10,130 bases of DNA from Hemicentrotus pulcherrimus (Eukaryota; Echinodermata; Echinoidea; Camarodonta; Strongylocentrotidae): positions 20,890-31,019 of the forward strand of contig BEXV01003644.1 in assembly GCA_003118195.1 (NCBI GenBank). The letters are read 5' to 3'. The stretch's first letter is position 1, and each line of letters opens with the position of its first letter. A program made the position numbers and the translations under genes. This document shows positions 6,101 to 10,130 of this stretch, piece by piece. A model generated the notes under the pieces. That model made no database searches. It saw only the letters and a list, made by a program, of their open reading frames with translations, and was not told the DNA's origin.

Positions 6101-9042
6101 GGGCCCTGCTTCACTAAAACTTGTTATCAATGACAGGTTATGACGTCCCGGCGTTATAAGCTACTGAAATCCTTGCATTTGATAGGTTGAGAGCAAAGTT
6201 GTCATAGGACTTTGGAATTTGTTATTGCTAAGATGTCTCATGAAACAGGACCCTGGTTTGTATTTCCACTTACACTCAGTCCTTTAAAATCTTGTATCTT
6301 CTGATACCTGGCATAGAGGGCCTCCTTCGCTTTCCCTTCGATAGCAGCGACCTCTGAAAGTTCACCCTTGAGGCCTCGCAGACACTGGAGGGCAGCATTG
6401 GCTGAAAATGTCTCTAGCTCGGTACTGAACAATTTTCTGGCAAACCAAAATAACGATGATATGGATATTTATAATTAATGTTGGTCATACCATCCAGGGG
6501 GGGTGTTTCACAAAGATCCTAAGTCAATCTTAACTCTAAGTTGGACTTAAATATTATGGAGAGCCATTTGTAGCCTTAAAATGAAATATATATAAAAGCA
6601 ATAATTCAAGTATTTTAGACTTTTCAGAAATTCCACATCAAGAACTTAAAATCTCCTTTAAAAAAGAAAATATGAATGATTTCAATCAGTATTTTATGCC
6701 TTTTAAACAACTTTTTACAAATTATTTTCAAAGATGCCAAAGGCTTTCCATAATTTTGAAGTCCAACTTAGAGATCAAGTCCAACTTAGGATCTTTGTGA
6801 AACACCCCCCAGTTTGCATTACAAGTAGCATTATTATAAAAAATAGTCTGTACAACTATAGAATTTTGCATATAAAAAAAAAGGAGACAATTTCCATTTT
6901 ATGGATTATATAAAGACAAAGTGCATGCTGTTTAATACAAGACCAAAAAAATAAATCTCCCCTGCATTTGAACACACATAGCAGAGTACATGTATATGTA
7001 TAATGCCTCAATTATTCAATAAGATATAGCAAAGAACCACATATTCAAAAAGAAGATGCAATTGTACATGTATGACTCATATGGTACGATGACAATGATA
7101 AAAGTTAATTTCTAATTTAGTTCTAATAATAAAGAAAATACCAGCACTGCACCCAACCATAAGCATTATCTGAACATAAAACTAGCTCACAACCCTGAAC
7201 TGAGAGCAAATGTTGCCGAAGATGATGGCTCAGCAAATCTGCTGAAGTTACCTGGCTAGTTCCAGAGCACCTGGATTGTTGCTGAACATAGCGGCTAGTT
7301 TTCCATCCACAGCTGCTGCTGTGTCCATCAACTGTTTGTCTACCTTCCAGGCACGATTCCTGCACTTCTCTGCTTCTTTGAAGGTATGGATGTGAGCAGC
7401 TTGCTTCTCCTGACAACATAATACACATTGCAGGCATCGTTTAAAGGCACACTGTCCTACTTGTAGCTACTTGCTCCCTCTATATAGAAAACGTCCCCAA
7501 TCGGTGCCTGTTGGTCCCCCATGATACTCTTTTTCTTATGTTAAATGAGAGCTGAGTTAATGAGATAGCCACCTTTCACAGTGACCTTGCTGGCTCGCTG
7601 GGCGGTCTAATCCCTTCTAGCTGAAGTAGTAAAGCCTACCTTTAACAATGTTAACTCTGAGATGCATGGCCCTACGTGTAATCAGAGTCTGTGATATGGT
7701 GTAATATTGAAGCCCGAAAAGAATTGCGCTTCTAAATGATCAAGAAGTGCCTCAAAAAAATTAGAATATTTGAGTCACCGGTTTTACCATACTCATTTTC
7801 CCCAATAGACAGTATTGATATGAAAACCGTTTGGCAAACACAAAATTTGATCTTCATTTCCAATCATAAATATCTTGATGATCAGACATGGAGTTCCTAC
7901 CTCACCCTTTGCAGTATGAGCTTAATCAAGGATTTTGTTTCAGAATCTGAGACAAACAAAAATGAATTTCAAGAAAGAATAAATGAGAACAAGTTGAACC
8001 CCCCCCCACTCCTGCTTCTAATGATAACCAGAGGGCAGTACTAATGTCCTTTGGCAAGACATTAATCTACATTTGCCACTCTCAACCCACGTGTTGTAAA
8101 TGGATACCCGTTAGGTGGAAAGTTCTTGAATGTTTGAGCGCCTTATCATGGAAGCTCTGCTAAAACTGGTGCAATAATATGATTGCAGATCCCTCAATGC
8201 CTGAAGATTTCATGGAAAGATATGGTGAAGAAAGAAAGCAGCAACGTTGGTCTCAATGAGCTTGCTCAAGACAAGAAGAAGTGGAGGGAATGAGAGCCAC
8301 CTTGGGGTGAAAGTCAGTAAACCAGAGCTGCCAACCTTGTGCGACCAAAAACAGGGACCATGATGGCAAAAAAAGGAATTTCAAGCAAAAAAAAAGTAAT
8401 TCATTAAAACAAAACTTACAACCACGCGTTACAACCTTCCAATCCTTTTGAGAATATTTTCTCTTCAAGTATGTTTTAACCTTAGTTTTCTATTGACTTT
8501 GAGATCAAAATAACAATTTAGGAAGTTGTTTGACGTGCTGTATGTTTAAAAAAATAAAAATAAAATAAAAATTATAAAATTGATTTCAAAAACGTATTTT
8601 GTGAGAAAAAAACAACGTAATTTGGATGAAAAAAACAGAACAATTCCGGGAAAACAGAATGGTTGGCAGCTCTGGTAAACCCTTGTAATGCTGACTTTAA
8701 TAAATGATGATGAGTGTGATTTGATTTCTATCAAATAATTTTTTTCTTCTATCAAATAATTTTTTTTTTTAACTTGAAAATAAAATTTCCATTTAAACCA
8801 AATTACCCTTGTATTAGATGATGATGATGATGGTGGGTGTGATTTGATTTATATTTAGTAATAATTTTTTTTTTAAATTAAACTTTGCTTAACTTTAAAT
8901 AAGTGGCAATCTTTTAAAGAATGTAAGTCCCAAGAAATATTGTCAAATTGTTTTGCTTACTTCAATCATTTGGTGCACGCTCTGTAGCTGATTGGTTCCT
9001 GTTGACGTGTCTTGGTATAATGACCCTGACTCGTATCTGAAT
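35..9042 (-). CDS. HAUS5: Augmin complex subunit 5 (HAUS5-like), partial multi-exon gene, eight internal exons
   Basis: Exons in transcript order are 9042-8961, 7409-7252, 6436-6274, 5119-5039, 3392-3247, 1781-1664, 480-339 and 167-35, about 341 codons in all. Every junction is GT-AG and the phases (0, 2, 0, 0, 2, 0, 1) chain without a stop. The first ~215 residues are charged and helical, coiled-coil-like (for example VRQNMDGRKKLEEKQKE). The last ~125 residues hold ILRALNYPMYKAPECL, YGDSEESGHDIIAHIQ and a final REHVAAW segment. From memory these match, in order, the C-terminal part of plant AUG5 and animal HAUS5 (LQYP, ESGHSLLNH, then WWEQP). In the family, HAUS5 pairs with HAUS3 in the HAUS1/3/4/5 half of the eight-subunit augmin complex. 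That complex recruits the gamma-tubulin ring complex to spindle microtubules for branching nucleation. Human HAUS5 is about 630 residues, so the window holds the middle to near-C-terminal half. Start and stop lie outside. The identity rests on remembered motifs, not a search. Confidence 0.75.
339..480 (-). CDS. HAUS5: HAUS5-like exon G, ESGH segment
   Basis: The exon is 142 nt, with acceptor TTTCCTATCCAG|GCA and donor ATCCAAG|GTGACA. It encodes 47 codons beginning APECLFAYLSELKIEM and ending EESGHDIIAHIQ, plus one base. This is the most recognisable stretch of the gene. The order hydrophobic helix, acidic linker, (E)ESGH, hydrophobic pair, H is as I remember in AUG5/HAUS5. The following intron is only 171 nt. 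Confidence 0.85.
594..935 (+). repeat. Dispersed repeat, copy 1 (GATGCATGGCC family)
   Basis: This stretch aligns by eye with 7645-7955 in the same orientation. Shared blocks include GAGATGCATGGCC, GAGTCTGTGATATGGT, ACCGGTTTTACCATACT, TTTTCCCCAATAGA, ATCATAAATATCTTGA and TCAAGGATTTTGTTTCAGAA. Copy 1 carries about 50 extra bases near 830-885. No coding motif is visible, so the family and its mechanism of movement are unknown. Confidence 0.8.
936..1472. other. Intron sequence without a supported gene; possible old repeat at 1240-1450
   Basis: AT-rich intron. The part at 1290-1450 (GAGAGGACTTAAAGC, CCCCTGGTTGCTTACTTACA, GCAGTCAGGTAAAATAATCA) looks like a dispersed repeat end I have seen in marine invertebrate genomes, but no second copy is present here to prove it. 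The open frame across it shows no protein feature. Confidence 0.35.
1473..1622. mobile_element. ~150-bp MITE, family 1 copy 1
   Basis: The ends are inverted: GGGGGGCATTTCACAAAAC on the left and, reversed, CAGGGCCCCATTTCACAAAG on the right. The interior (TTATAAGCTACTGAAATCCT, TGATTGGTTATCAGCAGA, TTTGTCACTGATTTTTG) is shared with 5357-5504 and 6099-6255. There is no coding capacity. It lies in the intron between exons F and G, about 40 nt past the exon F donor. Confidence 0.85.
1664..1781 (-). CDS. HAUS5: HAUS5-like exon F, start of conserved C-terminal region
   Basis: The exon is 118 nt, with acceptor CTCATGATAG|T and donor TACAAG|GTAAGC (strong). One base completes Ser; 39 codons follow, GDDVPVCQLSINRLTNQS to EILRALNYPMYK. 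The LNYP-containing helix followed by KAPE in the next exon resembles the LQYP region of AUG5. Phase 0 exit matches exon G. Confidence 0.8.
1941..1979. repeat. (GTTT)n, T-run and G-run
   Basis: The stretch is GTTT repeats, then eight T, then nine G. This is a simple-sequence tract inside an intron; on the transcript strand it reads C-run, A-run, AAAC repeats. Confidence 0.9.
2041..2346. mobile_element. ~305-bp MITE, family 2 copy 1
   Basis: The terminal inverted repeats read CAGGGGGGTGTTTCACAAAG on both strands. Inside each end is a second, subterminal palindrome built on TAAGTC..AACTTA / TAAGTT.GACTTA, followed by CTTTCCATAA or its complement. It matches 6494-6812. There is no open frame of note. 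Its right end is shared with the next element. Confidence 0.85.
2344..2670. mobile_element. ~325-bp TIR element, family 3
   Basis: The long inverted ends (~80 bp each) begin GGGGGTGTTTCATAAAGC, with GGGGGGCGTTTCATAAAGCT on the reverse side, and both contain AAAGTTACGCATGACTTTACG. The core of 2425-2590 is AT-rich and non-coding. It directly abuts family 2 copy 1 through the shared CCCCCCTGGGGG. Confidence 0.85.
2671..3019. other. AT-rich intron sequence, no gene seen
   Basis: It includes a T-rich tract at 2818-2848. A plus-strand open frame runs through 2692-3090, but it enters the 3020-3182 repeat and has no recognisable protein feature, so I do not call a gene. Confidence 0.5.
3020..3182 (-). 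repeat. Dispersed repeat segment, inverted relative to 7449-7622
   Basis: The reverse complement matches 7449-7622 closely. Shared blocks are CACACTGTCCTACTTGTAGC, CTACTTG, GGTCCCCCATGAT, TTCTTATGTTA, GATGAGATAGCCACCT (with one change) and GTCTAATCCCT. The outer edge is the CACACTGTCC end. No coding potential is visible. Confidence 0.85.
3247..3392 (-). CDS. HAUS5: HAUS5-like exon E
   Basis: The exon is 146 nt, with acceptor CCCATGTAG|TTGG and donor GACAG|GTGAGC. It gives 48 codons, LGRYIEGKLNAHTAGSTAMT to LHLLQISALD, plus two bases of a split Ser codon. Two AGs further into the exon were tested as acceptors: given the phase 0 entry, both run into TGA at once, so the TAG acceptor is favoured. 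The sense strand just upstream is a long C/T tract (3592-3417). Confidence 0.75.
3417..3592. repeat. G-rich and GA-rich simple repeat tract
   Basis: The purine strand is plus: (GGGGT)n at 3447-3476, then GAGA/GGGA runs and GACA repeats at 3567-3580. On the gene's sense strand it is a C/T tract of about 175 nt ending roughly 25 nt before the exon E acceptor. The serine/leucine-rich and arginine/glutamate-rich open frames over it are artefacts of the repeat. Confidence 0.9.
3632..3810. mobile_element. Foldback element rich in CCATGG palindromes
   Basis: GAACCATGG TAT CCATGGTTC at 3635-3655 is a hairpin with 9-bp arms. Further GAACCATGG motifs are at 3681 and 3724. GGTGGATGGTAATTT (from ~3660) is inverted at 3770-3784 with one mismatch. 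The whole stretch can fold on itself, as a non-autonomous DNA element would. No target duplication was recognised. Confidence 0.6.
3811..4082. other. Intron sequence; ambiguous base at 3953
   Basis: AT-rich sequence with no gene or repeat seen. Base 3953 is N, the only unresolved base in the window. Confidence 0.6.
4083..4208. mobile_element. 126-bp near-complete palindrome (foldback MITE)
   Basis: The outer arms CAAATATACCATGCACT (4083-4099) and AGTGCATGATATATTTG (4192-4208) pair with one mismatch. The inner GAAATTATGGA pairs with TCCATAATTTC, and the centre is CAGAAATAG CA CTATTTCTG (4134-4153). Nearly the whole element is inverted repeat with a 2-nt loop. Confidence 0.75.
4263..4294. repeat. 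16-bp tandem duplication
   Basis: GACTTAATGAATGGCT is present twice in direct succession. Confidence 0.85.
4480..4540. repeat. Inverted repeat with perfect 24-nt palindrome
   Basis: TATGGTATAGTG is followed at once by its reverse complement (4504-4527). The flanks ATGACGTCATCCATGGTATAG and CTATACCATAGATGACAT extend the symmetry imperfectly. This may be the core of a foldback element. Confidence 0.75.
4775..4910. repeat. GACAGGT-type repeat cluster
   Basis: AAACCTGTCTATAGAGACCA (from 4776) is inverted relative to GTGGTCTTTATAGACAGGTT (4814-4833) and to CTGGTCTTTGTAGACAGGTG (4867-4886). The last unit is followed by GCAGGTTTGACTGTATA. I recall the same motif as a common interspersed repeat in several marine invertebrates. 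Non-coding. Confidence 0.7.
5039..5119 (-). CDS. HAUS5: HAUS5-like exon D, coiled-coil segment
   Basis: The exon is exactly 27 codons (81 nt) with phase 0 at both ends. The acceptor is TTTATTTGCAG|GAT and the donor AAGGAG|GTATGT. It encodes DQKQNLIRVLVRQNMDGRKK followed by LEEKQKE, a basic coiled-coil-like helix. Because it is a multiple of three and symmetric in phase, it could be skipped without shifting the frame. It is too short to appear as an open reading frame by itself and was found from the splice signals. Confidence 0.75.
5150..5330. repeat. Possible repeat with iterated GGGGCTCTTT
   Basis: GGGGCTCTTT occurs at about 5253 and 5273, with GGGGGCTA and the inverted GAGCCCC downstream. 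No second copy lies in the window, so the boundaries are approximate. Confidence 0.3.
5357..5504. mobile_element. ~150-bp MITE, family 1 copy 2
   Basis: The ends GGGTTGTTTCACAAAACTTG and, reversed, GGGGGTGTTTCACAGAACC are inverted. ATCAGTGACAAATGACAA at the left pairs with the TTGTCATT/TTGTCACTGAT segments at the right. This is the cleanest copy of the family here. Confidence 0.85.
5505..6098. other. Intron sequence with C-run; no gene seen
   Basis: It contains GAT/GGT-rich repeats at 5522-5547 and a C/T-rich tract with a run of ten or more C at 5660-5692. An 88-codon plus-strand open frame at 5701-5967 has no recognisable feature and no splice or TE context; I do not call it a gene. Confidence 0.5.
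6099..6255. mobile_element. ~155-bp MITE, family 1 copy 3 (diverged)
   Basis: It starts CAGGGCCCTGCTTCACTAAA and ends, reversed, CCAGGGTCCTGTTTCATGAG. The internal GTTATAAGCTACTGAAATCC is conserved, while ACGTCCCGGCG near 6143 is unique. It lies just downstream of exon C in transcript order. Confidence 0.75.
6274..6436 (-). CDS. HAUS5: HAUS5-like exon C, coiled-coil segment
   Basis: The exon is 163 nt, with acceptor TTTGCCAG|A and donor GACTGAGT|GTAAGT, a perfect donor extension. The first base completes AGA (Arg); 54 codons follow, KLFSTELETFSANAALQ to YQKIQDFKGLS. Hydrophobic residues are spaced as in a coiled coil (GELSEVAAIEGKAKEALYAR). Reading continues past the donor for a few codons, which is why the open frame is longer than the exon. 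Confidence 0.8.
6494..6812. mobile_element. ~315-bp MITE, family 2 copy 2
   Basis: The TIRs are CCAGGGGGGGTGTTTCACAA and, reversed, CTGGGGGGTGTTTCACAAAG. It shares the subterminal CTAAGTTGGACTTAAA block and the AT-rich core (TTTTAGACTTTT, AAATTCCACATC) with 2041-2346. Intronic, between exons B and C. Confidence 0.85.
6813..7251. other. Intron sequence, no gene or repeat seen
   Basis: AT-rich stretch upstream of exon C in genomic order, with ACATGTATATGTATA-type short palindromes near 6990. No splice-supported exon and no element ends were recognised. Confidence 0.5.
7252..7409 (-). CDS. HAUS5: HAUS5-like exon B, helical segment
   Basis: The exon is 158 nt, with acceptor TTGTCAG|GAG and donor GCCAG|GTAACT. 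It encodes 52 codons, EKQAAHIHTFKEAEKCRNRA through NNPGALELA, plus two bases of a split Arg codon completed by exon C. The composition is Ala/Lys/Glu-rich and helical. The only other reading of this region, an overlapping minus-strand frame, has no splice support. Confidence 0.75.
7441..7640 (+). repeat. Dispersed repeat segment (CACACTGTCC end)
   Basis: This is the inverted counterpart of 3020-3182, beginning TTTAAAGGCACACTGTCCTA. It is followed within a few bases by the second dispersed repeat, so the two may form one composite element here. Confidence 0.8.
7645..7955 (+). repeat. Dispersed repeat, copy 2 (GATGCATGGCC family)
   Basis: Same-orientation copy of 594-935, ending TTTGTTTCAGAATCTGAGAC. 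The open frame at 7736-8044 falls inside it and is not conserved with copy 1, so it is not a gene. Confidence 0.8.
8035..8198 (+). mobile_element. SINE body fragment, lacking its tRNA-like head and its tail
   Basis: It aligns with 9740-9897: AGTACTAATG, TTTGGCAAGACATTAATCTA, TTGAGCGCC, CATGGAAGCTC, AATAATATGATTGCAG. The 5' head with A and B boxes is missing, and similarity stops just after GATTGCAG(A)TCCCTCA, where LINE sequence begins. Confidence 0.75.
8186..8293 (+). pseudogene. LINE ORF2 C-terminal remnant
   Basis: The frame gives KISWKDMVKKESSNVGLNEL then AQDKKKWRE and a TGA stop at 8291-8293. The pattern (R)K.W.D.V..D....GL....A.DR..WR before the stop is the usual C-terminal end of non-LTR retrotransposon ORF2 proteins. 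Reading upstream ends at TGA 8180-8182, so only about 35 codons survive. The clade cannot be fixed from this piece. The 3' UTR appears to continue to 8316 and resume after 8680, reaching AATAAA (8699-8704) and ATGATGATG. Confidence 0.65.
8323..8674. mobile_element. ~350-bp TIR element with 6-bp target duplication
   Basis: CAGAGCTGCCAACC at 8323-8336 is perfectly inverted at 8661-8674. The flanks are GTAAAC on the left (8317-8322) and GTAAAC on the right (8675-8680), a 6-bp direct repeat as expected for a target site duplication. The CAGAG start resembles hAT-type termini, though hAT normally makes 8-bp duplications, so the superfamily is open. The core is AT-rich and non-coding. Confidence 0.85.
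8681..8960. repeat. LINE 3' tail and duplicated ATG-rich low-complexity segment
   Basis: AATAAATGATGATGAG (8699-8714) is followed by TGTGATTTGATTTCTATCAA and T-runs. A similar segment, GATGATGATGATGATGG then TGTGATTTGATTTATAT, occurs at 8818-8853. Two TCTATCAAATAATTTTTTT units lie at 8728-8770. No exon is supported until exon A begins at 8961. Confidence 0.6.
8961..9042 (-). CDS. HAUS5: HAUS5-like exon A (first exon in window)
   Basis: The exon is 82 nt. It is preceded on the sense strand by a CTGTCCAG acceptor and followed by GAA|GTAAGC, a strong donor. One leading base completes a codon from an unseen upstream exon; then 27 codons run from FRYESGSLYQ to VHQMIE. The donor is phase 0. A 440-nt CU-rich array lies about 90 nt upstream of the acceptor in transcript sense. 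Alone the peptide is not diagnostic; it is supported by its splice sites and by joining exon B in frame. Confidence 0.65.
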
Positions 9043-9129
9043 CTGGACAGACCATAAAGAACAACATTAATGAAAGTAGTACTAGTACATAGCATTTACA
9101 CTGTGCTACTTAAATTACCGCAATGTTTC

Positions 9130-9531
9130 TAGAGAATGAAAGAATTTCAAAGAAGGAAGAGAAATAGATAGACAAAGAGAGTCAGAGAGAGAAAAAAAAG
9201 GAAAGAGAGAGAGAGAGAGAAATAGATAGACAGAGAGAGAGAAAGGGAGAGAGAGAGAAATAAATTGATAGACAGAGAGAGAGAAAGGGGAAGAGAGAAA
9301 GAGAAAGGGAAAGAGAGAGAGAAATAGATAGACAGAGAGAGAGAGAGAGAAAGGGAGAGAGAGAGAAATAAATTGATAGACAGAGAGAGAGAAAGGGGAA
9401 GAGAGAAAGAGAAAGGGAAAGAGAGAGAGAAATAGATAGATAGAAAGAGAGAGAGAGAGAGAGAAAGGGAAAGAGAGAGAGAGAGAGAAATAGATAGATA
9501 GACAGAGAGAGAGGGAGAGAAAAAGAGAAGA

Positions 9532-9569
<38 letters not shown>

Positions 9570-9570
9570 A
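9130..9570. repeat. GA/GATA/GACA array with 108-bp higher-order period
   Basis: The array is almost pure purine with interspersed AAATAGATAGACAG and AAATAAATTGATAGACAG. The block beginning AAATAAATTGATAG at 9258 recurs at 9366, an offset of 108 bp, with the following AAAGGGGAAGAGAGAAAGAG also kept. All Ser/Leu-rich open frames across it are repeat artefacts. Confidence 0.95.
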
Positions 9571-9670
9571 TATGGAAGAACAAGTATATATATGTGTGTA
9601 TTCGATATGCAAAGACAGCTCAAAGAGATAAGTTTAAAGAGTCTACAAGGGAGGTCTCTCAAATTCAGAT

Positions 9671-9951
9671 TGGTGTCGTGATCTAGTGGATATGTCACTG
9701 GCCTGTGGAAAGCATGGTTCGGGTATGGGGACCCGCAGCGGTACTAATTTATTTTGGCAAGATATTAATCTACATTCGCCACACTTCACCCAGGTGAGGG
9801 AAATGGGTAACCGGTAGGAAGACATTCCTTGAATGCTTGAGCGCCTTTACATGGCAGCTCGGCTAAAGCCTTGGTAATAATATGATTGCAGGGCCCTCAT
9901 TGAGACCAATGTTAATACTGATGAGGTTACCCTGGATAAACAAGACATATT

Positions 9952-9983
<32 letters not shown>

Positions 9984-9993
9984 TATTATTATA
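9671..9993 (+). mobile_element. tRNA-derived SINE with ATC-repeat tail
   Basis: The head has an A-box-like TGATCTAGTGG (9679-9689) and a B-box-like GGTTCGGGTAT (9716-9726), 37 nt apart, as in a tRNA-derived RNA polymerase III promoter. The body (9740-9900) matches 8035-8198. The element ends in (ATC)n then (ATT)n at 9949-9993. It lies antisense to the host gene. Similar elements are known in sea urchins, but I cannot name the family. No clear target duplication was found. Confidence 0.75.
9949..9993. repeat. (ATC)n/(ATT)n microsatellite, SINE tail
   Basis: TCATCATCATC repeats are followed by ATTATTATT. A minus-strand frame reads poly-Asp across it, which is an artefact. Confidence 0.9.
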
Positions 9994-10130
9994 GAAAGAT
10001 TCTTCCAGAGAATTGGTCCAAGAGATGATAAGGTACAATGAACTATCAAGTTTCAAGTTTACAACATTTCTACATTAAACACAACACTGGTAAAAGAGGG
10101 TCAGACAGAACGAGAGAGGACATCAATGTC
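9994..10130. other. Right edge, no supported feature
   Basis: AT-rich sequence with no element end and no splice-supported exon on either strand. It should be intron of the same gene. Confidence 0.5.

Noticed and set aside
6238..6432. A small separate gene starting at 6432
   Set aside because: The start would be TTG inside an exon that begins at a good acceptor at 6436 and joins exon B in frame.
7736..8044. 102-codon plus-strand open frame
   Set aside because: It lies in a dispersed repeat, and the frame is not kept in the other copy at 594-935.
9115..9698. Long minus-strand Ser/Leu-rich open frames (133-183 codons)
   Set aside because: They are translations of a GA microsatellite in three frames; no frame has gene-like composition or splice support.
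9671..9745. A functional tRNA gene
   Set aside because: The A and B boxes are tRNA-like, but the cloverleaf is poor and the sequence continues into a repeated SINE body with a microsatellite tail.
9847..10056. Minus-strand frame with a poly-Asp run
   Set aside because: It is the antisense reading of the SINE's ATC tail.
1..10130. CRISPR array, operon, ribosome binding sites, prophage or bacterial mobile element
   Set aside because: No regularly spaced identical repeats, no long prokaryotic frames, and clear spliceosomal introns; the sequence is eukaryotic.

Overview
The window looks like nuclear DNA from a marine deuterostome invertebrate, most likely an echinoderm such as a sea urchin. The support is AT-rich sequence, small exons with GT-AG introns of about 0.2-1.6 kb, many short TIR elements ending in GGGGGTGTTTCA(C/T)AAA, and GA and ATC microsatellites. 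The exact species cannot be read from the sequence. There is no prokaryotic gene organisation. One base (3953) is N, which suggests a draft assembly.

The only host gene I can support lies on the minus strand and crosses the whole window. Eight internal exons (high to low: 8961-9042, 7252-7409, 6274-6436, 5039-5119, 3247-3392, 1664-1781, 339-480, 35-167) splice with consistent phase into about 341 codons without a stop. The protein is helical and coiled-coil in its first two thirds. Its C-terminal part has the YPMYKAPE, EESGHDII and REHVAAW segments that I recognise as the C-terminal region of augmin subunit 5 (HAUS5 in animals, AUG5 in plants). The 5' end of the gene lies beyond base 10130 and the last coding exon(s) lie before base 1.

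The introns are packed with mobile-element remains. There are three copies of a ~150-bp TIR element (1473, 5357, 6099), two copies of a ~310-bp TIR element (2041, 6494), one ~325-bp element with ~80-bp TIRs that abuts the 2041 copy, and a ~350-bp element with 14-bp TIRs and a GTAAAC target duplication (8323-8674). Foldback elements lie at 3632, 4083 and 4480, and an inverted/direct repeat of the GACAGGT type at 4775. A longer dispersed repeat is represented by pieces at 594, 3020 and 7441.

The right third also carries a tRNA-derived SINE (9671-9993), a 5'- and 3'-truncated relative (8035-8198), and a plus-strand LINE ORF2 C-terminal remnant (8186-8293) whose 3' UTR was split by the 8323-8674 insertion. 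A 440-bp GA array (with a 108-bp higher-order period) and a second G/GA-rich tract (3417-3592) each lie just upstream, in transcript sense, of a 3' splice site. In the pre-mRNA they therefore read as very long CU tracts.

No complete new gene system is visible. The points of most interest are the HAUS5 exon chain, the nested LINE/MITE/SINE cluster, the shared terminus of three MITE families and the pyrimidine arrays beside acceptors.
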